From: DATIXJ01 sp963714795
GTDB lineage: Bacteria > Bacteroidota > Ignavibacteria > UBA10030 > SZUA-254
NCBI GenBank assembly: GCA_963714795.1
Contig: CAVQPS010000009.1
Span: 806,001-870,000 of the forward strand
DNA: 64,000 nucleotides
Reading direction: 5' to 3'
Each line of letters starts with the position of its first letter. Within the stretch, counting starts at the first letter, position 1. Shown one piece after another: positions 29,236 through 37,204 of this stretch. A model generated the notes under the pieces. The model saw only the letters and a program-made list of their open reading frames with translations. It was not told the DNA's origin and did no database searches. The position numbers were made by a program, and so were the translations under genes.

Positions 29236-30068
29236 TGAGCGGTGAAAATTTGCATCACCAACATCCGCTACCGATTTCTGCAAAGCGGTTTCCTCGTTGG
29301 CTTCTTATCGTTGCAAGTATTCCGTTTCTCGCATTTCTCACCGTTCCGCTGGTTGCGTTGATTCTTCATACATCGATGTCGCATTTGCTGGATTCGCTTT
29401 TCGAGCCGCATGTTGCCGAAGCGATGATGTTAAGTATTTCGACGACGCTGGTGACGACCGTTCTCGCCGTGATCTTCGGAACGCCGGTTGCGTATCTCCT
29501 TGCCCGGCATCGATTTTGGGGGCGTTCGCTTGTCGATACGATCGTCGATCTTCCGATGGTGTTGCCGCCCGCTGTTGCTGGCGTTGCATTACTGATGGCG
29601 TTCGGAAGACAGGGAATGTTCGGTTCGTTCATGCAGAACTTTGGAATCAGGATTGCTTTTACACAAGTCGCGGTAGTTCTTGCACAGCTTTTCGTTGCTT
29701 CGCCGTTTTATATAAAGTCGGCTGTGCAGGGATTTGCCGGCATCGATCGCGAAATCGAGCATGCGGCAGCGATGGATGGCGCGTCGGCATTTCATGTATT
29801 CCGGAATGTAACGATTCCACTTGCACTTCCGTCGTTATTCAGCGGTATATTGATGACGTGGGCGAGAGCGTTGGGTGAGTTCGGCGCGACGATCATCTTT
29901 GCCGGAAATTTTCCCGGCAGAACGCAGACCATGCCGCTGGCAATTTATATCGGTTTTGAAATCGACTTTTCCGTCGCCCTGACACTTGCCGTTGTGTTGT
30001 TGGCAATTTCATTTGCCATTATTATTCTGTTGAAAAAAATTCTCCATGACCGGATGTTTTTGGTATAG
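29235..30068 (+). CDS. modB: Molybdate ABC transporter permease
   Basis: A 277-residue inner-membrane permease with about six helices that moves molybdate delivered by ModA. The ABC-permease EAA loop reads EHAAAMDGASAFHVFRNVTIPLALPSLFSG, and the ModB-type sequences TTVLAVIFGTPVAYLLARHRF, DLPMVLPPAVAGVALL and ARALGEFGATIIFAGNFPG are clear. It begins within the modA stop codon. The next gene on the strand is a phosphoglucomutase, so the ModC ATPase must be encoded elsewhere or be shared with another transporter. Confidence 0.95.
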   Translation: MSGENLHHQHPLPISAKRFPRWLLIVASIPFLAFLTVPLVALILHTSMSHLLDSLFEPHVAEAMMLSISTTLVTTVLAVIFGTPVAYLLARHRFWGRSLVDTIVDLPMVLPPAVAGVALLMAFGRQGMFGSFMQNFGIRIAFTQVAVVLAQLFVASPFYIKSAVQGFAGIDREIEHAAAMDGASAFHVFRNVTIPLALPSLFSGILMTWARALGEFGATIIFAGNFPGRTQTMPLAIYIGFEIDFSVALTLAVVLLAISFAIIILLKKILHDRMFLV

Positions 30069-30120
30069 TCAGAATTTCTTCGTAAAATTACTTCATTAAT
30101 TAAATCAATTTGGGTATTGC

Positions 30121-31632
30121 ATGAAACGATCATCTTCAACGAAAAAATCAACGAAACGAAAAAAATCTTCCAAACAAAGGAAGGTTTTGTCACAAAAAGC
30201 TCAGACCGGTTCAGTCATACATTTCGGTACCGATGGGTGGCGGGGAAAGATTGCCGAAGATTATACATTTGATAACGTGCGGCGATGTACGCAGGGATTT
30301 GCAGGATATTTGAAATCGATATATTCATCCGCCCAGCTTCAGCGCGGCGTTGTCGTTGGCGGTGATCGCCGGTTTAATTCCGAACATTTTGCCGCTGCAG
30401 CCGCCGAAGTTCTTGCGGGCAACGGCATTCCGGTTCATTTTTGCGGCGGCGGTGTGCCGACGCCGGTGATTTCATTCAGCGTCAAAGCGCGCAATGCGAT
30501 TGCAGCGATCAATATTACTGCAAGTCACAATCCTCCCGGCGACAATGGATTTAAAGTGCGTGATGAGAACGGCGGCGCCATTGCACCGGACGGGTTGAAA
30601 AAAATTGAAAAGCTTATTCCGAAAAATCTGACCGGCGTCAAGCAACTGAAGTTTTCCGACGGTAAATCGTCCGGTGTGATTAAAGAATTCAATGCCGATG
30701 CGCAGTATATCGAGCAAATCAAAAAAATGGTTGATCTCGGTCCGATCAAAAATGCGGGCTTGAAAATTCTTGTCGACCCGATGTGGGGAAACGGTGCCGG
30801 ATGGTTCTCGCGGTTGATCGGCGGCGGCAAAACGCAGGTCATCGAAATTCATAGCGACCGGAACCCGTCGTTTCCGGAAATGGGAAGACCCGAACCGATC
30901 CAGCCGAATATCGATGTCGGTTTGAATAAAGGAAAAGAAATCGGTGCGGATGTCGTGCTGATTACCGACGGCGATGCCGATCGCTGCGGTATCGGTGATG
31001 AACGCGGACAGTTCATCGACCAGCTTCGCGTGTACGGTTTGCTGGCGTTGTATTTGCTTGAAGTGCGCGGACAGCGCGGAGCTATTGTGAAAACACTATC
31101 GACGACTTCGATGCTCGAAGCTCTCGGGAAAATATATAATGTTCCTGTTTATGAAACCGGTGTCGGATTCAAATATGTTGCACCGAAAATGATGGAGACC
31201 GATGCGCTCATCGGCGGCGAAGAAAGCGGCGGCTATGCATTCCGGAATCATGTGCCGGAGCGGGACGGGATTCTTGCCAATCTGTTTTTCCTCGACTTCA
31301 TGGTGAAGACCGGACTCAAACCGTCACAGCTTCTTCAGAAATTATTCGATAAGGTCGGGCCCCATTTTTACGATCGCATTGATACCGTCATCGATGCCGG
31401 TCAGAAAGAAAGCATTCTCAAAAAATTGAAAGCGAACTTTCCGAAAGAACTTGTCGGCCGGGAAGTGGTCAACACCAATCTATCCGATGGTTTCAAGTTC
31501 ATTCTCAGCGACGGCAGCTGGTTACTCATCCGGTTTTCCGGAACAGAACCGCTGGTCCGGATGTATTCTGAAGCAGGAAGCCACGAGCTCGTTCAGAAAA
31601 TTCTCGCCGCAGGGAAAGCGCTCGTTCAATGA
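30121..31632 (+). CDS. Phosphoglucomutase/phosphomannomutase family protein
   Basis: An alpha-D-phosphohexomutase of 503 residues that interconverts hexose 1- and 6-phosphates. The catalytic serine loop TASHNPPGDNGFK is present (Ser about residue 135), followed by the metal loop DGDADRCGIGD, the sugar-binding GEESGG and the C-terminal phosphate-binding RFSGTEPLVR. An unusual Lys/Ser-rich N-terminal extension of about 33 residues (MKRSSSTKKSTKRKKSSK...) precedes the normal start of the domain at IHFGTDGWRG. No good in-frame start codon with a ribosome site is apparent after it. Substrate preference (glucose or mannose) is not certain; glucose 1-phosphate would feed the GlgC encoded at 45551. 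Confidence 0.92.
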   Translation: MKRSSSTKKSTKRKKSSKQRKVLSQKAQTGSVIHFGTDGWRGKIAEDYTFDNVRRCTQGFAGYLKSIYSSAQLQRGVVVGGDRRFNSEHFAAAAAEVLAGNGIPVHFCGGGVPTPVISFSVKARNAIAAINITASHNPPGDNGFKVRDENGGAIAPDGLKKIEKLIPKNLTGVKQLKFSDGKSSGVIKEFNADAQYIEQIKKMVDLGPIKNAGLKILVDPMWGNGAGWFSRLIGGGKTQVIEIHSDRNPSFPEMGRPEPIQPNIDVGLNKGKEIGADVVLITDGDADRCGIGDERGQFIDQLRVYGLLALYLLEVRGQRGAIVKTLSTTSMLEALGKIYNVPVYETGVGFKYVAPKMMETDALIGGEESGGYAFRNHVPERDGILANLFFLDFMVKTGLKPSQLLQKLFDKVGPHFYDRIDTVIDAGQKESILKKLKANFPKELVGREVVNTNLSDGFKFILSDGSWLLIRFSGTEPLVRMYSEAGSHELVQKILAAGKALVQ

Positions 31633-31639
31633 CAATAAT

Positions 31640-31722
31640 TGACAATTGCTAATTTTCGATTGTTAATTACTAATTATTAATTTATAATTGTTAACTGTTA
31701 ACTTATAATTCATAATCATAAA
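31640..31722. repeat. AT-rich tract of short degenerate repeats
   Basis: Between the phosphohexomutase and OsmC genes lies a stretch made almost wholly of variants of 'TAATTGTTAA' (for example AATTGCTAATT, GATTGTTAATTACTAATT, GTTAACTGTTAACTTATAATT). It contains a GTTAACT direct repeat and many overlapping palindromes. It ends just before the AAAGGAG ribosome site of the next gene. It may act as an upstream promoter element or be a slippage-generated spacer. Confidence 0.6.
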
Positions 31723-31733
31723 GGAGAAATGAT

Positions 31734-32156
31734 ATGCCGGTTCGCACAGCAAATGCAGTCTGGGAAGGAGACCTCAAAAGCGGTAAAGGTCATATGAAGT
31801 TCGCCGCGTTCGATGGTCCGTATTCGTTCAGTTCACGATTTGAAGAAGGAAAAGGAACCAATCCCGAAGAACTTCTTGCCGCGGCTCACGCCGGTTGTTT
31901 TTCGATGGCATTTTCAGCAGGCTTGGCAAAGGCAGGATTCATGCCGAAAAGTGTTCGCACAACCGCGAAGGCAACATTGGAAAAAGTCGGTGAAGGATTT
32001 AAGATCACGACAATGGAACTTGTCACCGAAGGCAATGTTCCCGGAATCGATAAGGCGAAATTTCAGGAAATTGCCGACGGTGCAAAGAAGGGCTGTCCTG
32101 TTTCTCAGGCGCTTGCCGGCGTCAATATCAAACTTTCCGCAACGCTTGTTCATTAA
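31734..32156 (+). CDS. osmC: OsmC-family organic hydroperoxide reductase
   Basis: A 140-residue peroxidase of the OsmC subgroup (cytoplasmic, thiol-based reduction of organic hydroperoxides). Both active cysteines are present: AAHAGCFSMAFSAGLA and KKGCPVSQALAGV. The N-terminal ANAVWEGDLKSGKGHMKF and NPEELLAAAHAGCF match OsmC rather than Ohr. The ATG follows AAAGGAG. An excellent terminator lies 25 bases downstream, so it is monocistronic. Confidence 0.95.
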   Translation: MPVRTANAVWEGDLKSGKGHMKFAAFDGPYSFSSRFEEGKGTNPEELLAAAHAGCFSMAFSAGLAKAGFMPKSVRTTAKATLEKVGEGFKITTMELVTEGNVPGIDKAKFQEIADGAKKGCPVSQALAGVNIKLSATLVH

Positions 32157-32181
32157 AAAATATTTTGGAATATTGATAACG

Positions 32182-32208
32182 GGGTGAGAATTGTTCTCAC
32201 CCTTTTTT
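32182..32208 (+). terminator. Intrinsic terminator after osmC
   Basis: A perfect 9-bp stem, GGGTGAGAA (32182-32190) and TTCTCACCC (32194-32202), with a TTG loop is followed directly by six T residues (32203-32208). Confidence 0.93.
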
Positions 32209-32405
32209 ATTGCCGTTATCGTTACAAATTTGGAGAATCGTGACGAAACCCGCACTCTTGCTCATTGTTTCAAACTGGAAAGTCATCCTTGTTTGCGTTT
32301 AAATAATAGGAACATCGTATATAGTTTCTTGAGATTTCTTGGGCATTTTGGTATATTACGGAACCATCAAGCTATCGAACATCCAACATTCTTCAGGAAA
32401 ATTAT

Positions 32406-33590
32406 ATGATCCACATTGCACAACGTATGAGCCGTCTCGGAACGGAAACAGCATTTGAAGTGCTTGCCAGAGCGCGGGCATTGGAAGCACAGGGAAAAGA
32501 AATCATTCATCTTGAAATCGGCGAACCGGATTTTGATACGCCGATCAACATTCGCAACGCTGCAAAGAAAGCGATCGATGAGGGGATGACACATTATGGT
32601 CCGGCTGCAGGTTTGCCGGAAGCCCGGAAAACGATCGCAGCATATATTTCAAAAACGCGGAAGATCAGCGTCAATCCCGATCAGGTCGTTGTCACCCCGG
32701 GGGCAAAACCGATCATGTTCTTTGTCGTTCTTGCCTGTGTCGACGAAGGGGATGAAGTGATATATCCTAATCCCGGATTTCCGATTTATGAATCGGCAAT
32801 TGATTTTGTCGGTGCGAAATCGGTTCCCATTCAGTTGAAAGAAGAAAATGAATTTCGTATCAATATCGATGATTTGAAGAAATTGATTACGAAAAAGACC
32901 CGTCTGTTGATCCTCAACTCGCCGCAGAATCCGACCGGCGGCATTTTGACCGAAGCGGATATACGGGCTATTGCCGATCTTGCTATCAAACACGACTTTA
33001 TGGTTCTGTCCGATGAAATTTATGATCAGATTATTTACGACGGATTTACGCCGCTCAGTATTGCGACAATTCCGGGCATGCAGGAACGCACAATTATTCT
33101 CGATGGATTTTCCAAGACGTACGCGATGACGGGGTGGCGGCTGGGCTTCGGCGTGATGCCTGCCGAACTTGCCGCACATGTCACCCGGCTTCAAATAAAC
33201 AGTACTTCGTGTACCGCTAGCTTTTCACAAATTGCCGCCATAGAAGCGTTAACTGGGCCTCGCCAGGACGTGCAGAAAATGGTAAAGGAATTCGAACGGC
33301 GCCGCAATTTGATCGTAGAGGGATTGAATGCTATCGACGGTATTCGATGCCACAAGCCGCACGGTGCATTTTATGTGTTTCCCAATATTACCGGAACCGG
33401 ACGTTCGTCACGCGAACTTGCCGACGTGCTGCTCACCGAGGCCGGTGTTGCGTGTTTATCGGGAACATCATTCGGTAAATTTGGCGAGGGATTTTTGCGG
33501 TTCTCGTACGCGAATTCCGTTCCCAACATTGAAAAGGCGATTGCCCGCGTTGCCAAAACGGTAGAGCGGCGGACGACAGTACCCGCATAG
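32406..33590 (+). CDS. Class I/II PLP-dependent aminotransferase (aspartate aminotransferase-like)
   Basis: A 394-residue fold-type I aminotransferase. The PLP lysine is at about residue 237 in LDGFSKTYAMTGWRLG. Other signatures are EIGEPDFDTP, GAKPIMFFVVLACVDEGDEV, LNSPQNPTGG, and VLSDEIYDQIIYDG. The subgroup resembles AspC/AspB-like or broad-range aminotransferases of the 1-gamma type (aspartate, aromatic or alanine donors). A ribosome site AGGAAAA precedes the ATG. It lies just upstream of, but is separated by a promoter from, the histidine operon. The amino acid specificity is not resolved. Confidence 0.92.
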   Translation: MIHIAQRMSRLGTETAFEVLARARALEAQGKEIIHLEIGEPDFDTPINIRNAAKKAIDEGMTHYGPAAGLPEARKTIAAYISKTRKISVNPDQVVVTPGAKPIMFFVVLACVDEGDEVIYPNPGFPIYESAIDFVGAKSVPIQLKEENEFRINIDDLKKLITKKTRLLILNSPQNPTGGILTEADIRAIADLAIKHDFMVLSDEIYDQIIYDGFTPLSIATIPGMQERTIILDGFSKTYAMTGWRLGFGVMPAELAAHVTRLQINSTSCTASFSQIAAIEALTGPRQDVQKMVKEFERRRNLIVEGLNAIDGIRCHKPHGAFYVFPNITGTGRSSRELADVLLTEAGVACLSGTSFGKFGEGFLRFSYANSVPNIEKAIARVAKTVERRTTVPA

Positions 33591-33625
33591 CGGCTTTTTC
33601 CTTCGGATAGTACCCAAAATAATTC

Positions 33626-33654
33626 TTGACATTGATTTTTGTTTTTTGTATACT
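33626..33654 (+). promoter_or_regulatory. Promoter of the histidine regulator/operon
   Basis: TTGACA (33626-33631), a 17-base spacer and TATACT (33649-33654) form a near-consensus sigma-70 promoter. The expected start of transcription, near 33661, leaves only about 12 bases before the ATG at 33673, so the message is almost leaderless. An 18-bp palindrome overlaps the -10 element and start site. Confidence 0.85.
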
Positions 33655-33669
33655 TTAGTAGACTAAAGT
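33652..33669. promoter_or_regulatory. Palindromic operator copy 1 (before the TrpR-like gene)
   Basis: ACTTTAGTAGACTAAAGT: 8-base arms (ACTTTAGT/ACTAAAGT) around a 2-base centre. It overlaps the -10 box and the predicted start site, the classic location for a repressor. It differs from copy 2 (33977-33994) at only two central positions. The likely ligand is the TrpR-like protein encoded next to it, giving autoregulation. Confidence 0.8.
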
Positions 33670-33672
33670 GCT

Positions 33673-33960
33673 ATGCGTAAAATAACCCGGGACGATATTG
33701 AATCGATGTACGGTGCGATTTTGTCGCTGCAAACGATGAATGAGGCGAAATTGTTTTTCCGTGATCTCCTGACGCAAACGGAAATTAATGAATGCGTCGA
33801 ACGGTGGAAAGCCGCCCGGCTGCTTTCGGCGGGAGTTCCCTATACGCAGATCATCAGCGAGACCGGACTCAGTTCCACGACGGTCGCCCGCGTCGCCCGG
33901 TGGATGAAGAAGGGCACCGGCGGTTACCGCCTTGCTTTGCGCCGGACCCGGCCACAATAA
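33673..33960 (+). CDS. TrpR-like (YerC/YecD family) transcriptional regulator of the his operon
   Basis: A 95-residue all-helical DNA-binding protein of the YerC/YecD branch of the TrpR superfamily. Helix-turn-helix region: RLLSAGVPYTQIISETGLSS, followed by TTVARVARWMK and GTGGYRLAL, the family's ending. No enzymatic domain is present. It is the first gene of the histidine operon, and both its own promoter and the hisG start carry the same 18-bp palindrome. I infer a histidine-responsive repressor, comparable to the HisR-type TrpR-family regulators proposed for other bacteria. The co-effector (histidine or another metabolite) is not shown by the sequence. Confidence 0.9.
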   Translation: MRKITRDDIESMYGAILSLQTMNEAKLFFRDLLTQTEINECVERWKAARLLSAGVPYTQIISETGLSSTTVARVARWMKKGTGGYRLALRRTRPQ

Positions 33961-33976
33961 TTTTTTTTATCAATTC

Positions 33977-33994
33977 ACTTTATTATACTAAAGT
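33977..33994. promoter_or_regulatory. Palindromic operator copy 2, abutting the hisG start codon
   Basis: ACTTTATTATACTAAAGT ends at the base before the hisG ATG (33995). It matches operator copy 1 at 16 of 18 positions. A TATACT -10-like hexamer (33984-33989) lies inside it; a start 6-7 bases later would fall on the hisG ATG itself, giving a leaderless message, although the -35 region (a T run) is weak. A bound repressor here would block either initiation or elongation into hisG. Confidence 0.75.
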
Positions 33995-34870
33995 ATGCTC
34001 GCACGAAACGGTAGATTAAAGATCGCGATTCAGAAAGACGGCCGCATTACGGAAGATTCCATCGGGTTGCTGAAACATGCCGGCCTGGATTTTGATATCC
34101 GGTCGAGAGCGCTGTTTTCTCCCTGCCGGAATTTTCCGCTCGATGTGCTTGCCGTCCGGGATGACGATATACCGGAATACGTTCAGGATGGCGTGAGCGA
34201 CCTCGGCATCGTCGGTGAAAATATTGTCGCTGAAAAACGTGCACGCGTTAAGGTTGTCGAACGGATGGGATTCGGAAAATGCCGTTTGGTGATTTGCATT
34301 CCGAAAGGAAGCACCATCAAAACCATTTCACAGCTTCGCCGGAAGCGCATTGCAACATCGTACCCGGTAACCGTCAAACAATTCCTGCATGAACATTCGA
34401 TTGAAGCTGAAATCATTGAGATCAGCGGATCGGTGGAAATTACACCCGCGCTGAATGTTGCCGATGCAACATGCGATATCGTCTCGACCGGAAGTACCGC
34501 CCGCGTGAACGGGCTTGAGTTTCTTCATACCGTGATGGAATCCGAGGCGGTTTTGATCGCAAACGCAGATGCAGTCAAATCGGTAAAGAAAAAACCGGCC
34601 ATCGATAATCTTTTGGTCCGGATTCGAAGTCAATTGAATGCCCGCGGCAAAAAATATATCATGATGAACGCTCCGTCTAAGGCTATTCGAAATATTACGA
34701 CGCTTATTCCCGGCATGAAAAGTCCCACCATCATGCCGTTAGCATCGTCCGATATGGTCGCCGTCCACTCGGTGGTCGGTGAAGATGTTTTTTGGGATGT
34801 GATCGATCAGTTAAAACGCGCCGGTGCTTCCGATATTGTCGTTCTTCCGATCGAAAAAATTATCGCATAA
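33995..34870 (+). CDS. hisG: ATP phosphoribosyltransferase, long form
   Basis: First enzyme of histidine synthesis (ATP + PRPP to phosphoribosyl-ATP). The 291 residues correspond to the long, HisZ-independent form: a catalytic domain (LKIAIQKDGRITEDSIGLLKHAG, ..DLGIVGENIVAEK, the PRPP loop DIVSTGSTARVNGL) plus a C-terminal ACT-like regulatory domain of about 75 residues (KSPTIMPLASSDMVAVHSVV...) that normally confers histidine feedback inhibition. No ribosome site precedes the ATG; the operator palindrome occupies that place. The order and tight spacing with hisD show an operon. Confidence 0.96.
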   Translation: MLARNGRLKIAIQKDGRITEDSIGLLKHAGLDFDIRSRALFSPCRNFPLDVLAVRDDDIPEYVQDGVSDLGIVGENIVAEKRARVKVVERMGFGKCRLVICIPKGSTIKTISQLRRKRIATSYPVTVKQFLHEHSIEAEIIEISGSVEITPALNVADATCDIVSTGSTARVNGLEFLHTVMESEAVLIANADAVKSVKKKPAIDNLLVRIRSQLNARGKKYIMMNAPSKAIRNITTLIPGMKSPTIMPLASSDMVAVHSVVGEDVFWDVIDQLKRAGASDIVVLPIEKIIA

Positions 34871-34874
34871 TGGT

Positions 34875-36164
34875 ATGAAACGGTTCAATGTTTCACAAAT
34901 AGATCTTCAGGCATTCATTAAACGTCTTCGTGGCTTGGTTCTCGACGAAGGAACTGTTGAATCTGTTCGTGTTATGATACGGGAAGTTGCCTCGCGGGGG
35001 GATGATGCTGTTCGAATGTTGACGAAACAATTCGACCGTGTGACGATGGAAGATCTTTCTGTTACCGATGAGGAATTTATTCAGGCAAAAAACGTCACTT
35101 TGGCAACTATTGTCAATGCACTTTCTGTCGCTGCTAATAATATCGAACAATTTCACCGCGCTCAACTTCCAAAGCCGGTAGAAGTTCAAACGATGCGGGG
35201 CGTTGTGTGCCGCCGTGAGTGGCGGCCGATTCGTCGGGTTGGGCTTTATGTTCCCGGCGGCTCTGCACCACTGATCTCGACGGTTTTGATGCTCGGCATT
35301 CCGGCCCGCATTGCCGGTTGTGAGGAAGTAATACTTTGTACGCCGCCGGCAGGGTCGGGGGAAATTTCGGCGGCTCTCCTTGTTGCCGCGGAAATGGTCG
35401 GCATCAAACGGGTTTATAAAATTGGAGGCGCGCAGGCGATTGCCGCCATGGCCGTTGGAACAACAACGATTCCCCGTGTCGATAAAATATTCGGTCCGGG
35501 CAACCGGTTTGTTTCTGCCGCCAAATCGATCGTTTCACATCCGCCGTATAATGTCGCCATCGATATGCTTGCCGGTCCGTCGGAGCTTCTGATTGTAGCC
35601 GACGAATCTGCAAATCCCCGATGGGTTGCCGCCGATCTGTTATCACAGGCCGAGCATGGAAAAGATTCTCCCGTTTTTCTCATTTCAACTTCGTCATCAT
35701 TTGTCGATGAGGTTGAAAAATGGATTTCTGTTCAACGATCAAGTCTGACCCGATCGGCGATGATTGAAGAATCGATTCGCAACAGTGTTGCCCTCGTTGT
35801 CGACCATCTTGATGATGCGATCCGGGTTGCAAACGAATATGCGTCGGAGCATTTGATTCTCGCGGTGAACAATCCCGGCAAAATTATTCCCCGCATTCAA
35901 AATGCCGGGTCGGTATTTATCGGTAATCTGACTTCGGTTGTCTTCGGTGATTATGCCTCCGGAACGAATCATACATTGCCGACGAACGGTTCGGCCGTTT
36001 CAACCGGCGGATTAACGGTAGAGAGTTTCATGAAGCCGATTTCATTTCAATCAATAACGAATGAGGGATTTCAGAATCTTGCGGCAGTCGCCAAAACCCT
36101 TGCTCAAGCCGAAGGTTTGGATGCACATGCAAACGCCGTGGCTGTTCGAGAGGTGACGATATGA
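34875..36164 (+). CDS. hisD: Histidinol dehydrogenase
   Basis: A zinc- and NAD-dependent enzyme that oxidises histidinol to histidine in two steps. The 429 residues match the family when started at ATG 34875, four bases after the hisG stop; the open frame from 34824 only overlaps hisG. Motifs are GLYVPGGSAPLISTVLML, the NAD region PPAGSGEISAALLVAAEM, KIFGPGNRFVSAAK, the catalytic/zinc region DLLSQAEHGKDSPVFL, and GDYASGTNHTLPT. Its TGA overlaps the hisC ATG (ATGA). Confidence 0.97.
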   Translation: MKRFNVSQIDLQAFIKRLRGLVLDEGTVESVRVMIREVASRGDDAVRMLTKQFDRVTMEDLSVTDEEFIQAKNVTLATIVNALSVAANNIEQFHRAQLPKPVEVQTMRGVVCRREWRPIRRVGLYVPGGSAPLISTVLMLGIPARIAGCEEVILCTPPAGSGEISAALLVAAEMVGIKRVYKIGGAQAIAAMAVGTTTIPRVDKIFGPGNRFVSAAKSIVSHPPYNVAIDMLAGPSELLIVADESANPRWVAADLLSQAEHGKDSPVFLISTSSSFVDEVEKWISVQRSSLTRSAMIEESIRNSVALVVDHLDDAIRVANEYASEHLILAVNNPGKIIPRIQNAGSVFIGNLTSVVFGDYASGTNHTLPTNGSAVSTGGLTVESFMKPISFQSITNEGFQNLAAVAKTLAQAEGLDAHANAVAVREVTI

Positions 36165-37204
36165 TCGATTCATTGGTTCGAAAACACCTGCGGTCGTTTC
36201 AGCCGTACAAATCGGCAAGGAGCGAAACGCATCAAGCTTCAATTTTTTTAGACGCAAACGAATTGTCGATCGGTAGCCCCGTTTCATTCGGTGATATTGC
36301 ATTGAATCGCTATCCCGATCCGTATCAGCTTGCTCTTCGCAGAAAGCTTGCTTCCCGGTTCGGAATTTCTTCTGACATGATTTTTCCCGGCGTCGGTTCC
36401 GATGAAATTATCGATTTGCTGATACGCCTTTTTTGCGAACCGGCAACTGACCGGGTGTTGGTTCTTGAGCCGACGTACGGTGTGTATCGCGTTGCATCGG
36501 ACGTAAATGCCGTTCAAGTCAAAACCGTTCAACTCAACGAGGAATTTCACATCGATCTTCAATCGACGCTTCAGGCGGTAACACCGGATGTAAAAATTAT
36601 TTTTTGTTGTTCTCCGAATAATCCAACCGGCAATCTTTTGCGCCGCGAAGATATTCTGGCGTTGTGCAAACAGGTTCGGGGAATCGTGGTGGTCGATGAA
36701 GCATATATTGAATTTTCCGAAAAAGCGTCGAGTCTGGCTTCCGATGTTTCCCGTGTTCCCAATCTTGTTGTTCTGCGAACATTATCAAAAGCATGGGGGC
36801 TTGCCGGGATTCGTCTCGGCTATTGTATCGCGAACTCTTCAATCGTTTCATATTTGCTTGCAATCAAATCTCCGTACAACGTGAATGCTGTAACCATACA
36901 GCTTGCGTATGAAGCGTTAAGCAACGCGGCCTTTTTCGAGAGCGCGCGGTCGATAATTATAACGGAACGCGATCGGGTCCGCCGGGGACTTGAACGGCTT
37001 TCATGTGCCCGGAAGATTTATCCAAGTGAAACAAATTTTTTGTTGATAGAATTCGATGATCCCAAAAAAGTTTTTGAAGTGCTCTATCGAAACGGTATTG
37101 TCGTCCGGCGCAGGAACGAACAGCGCCTGTCTCAGTGTTTGCGGATGACGATCGGCACACCGGAAGAAAATTCGTTGGTATTAAAAATTTTATCGGAAAT
37201 GTGA
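36161..37204 (+). CDS. hisC: Histidinol-phosphate aminotransferase
   Basis: A 347-residue fold-type I PLP enzyme converting imidazole-acetol phosphate and glutamate to histidinol phosphate. Signatures are LNRYPDPYQLALRRKLA, GSDEIIDLLIRLF, CCSPNNPTGNLLRR, VVDEAYIEFS and the PLP lysine in RTLSKAWGLAGIRLGY. It starts inside the hisD stop (4-base overlap) and ends overlapping hisB by one base. All features are those of a normal HisC. Confidence 0.96.
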   Translation: MIDSLVRKHLRSFQPYKSARSETHQASIFLDANELSIGSPVSFGDIALNRYPDPYQLALRRKLASRFGISSDMIFPGVGSDEIIDLLIRLFCEPATDRVLVLEPTYGVYRVASDVNAVQVKTVQLNEEFHIDLQSTLQAVTPDVKIIFCCSPNNPTGNLLRREDILALCKQVRGIVVVDEAYIEFSEKASSLASDVSRVPNLVVLRTLSKAWGLAGIRLGYCIANSSIVSYLLAIKSPYNVNAVTIQLAYEALSNAAFFESARSIIITERDRVRRGLERLSCARKIYPSETNFLLIEFDDPKKVFEVLYRNGIVVRRRNEQRLSQCLRMTIGTPEENSLVLKILSEM

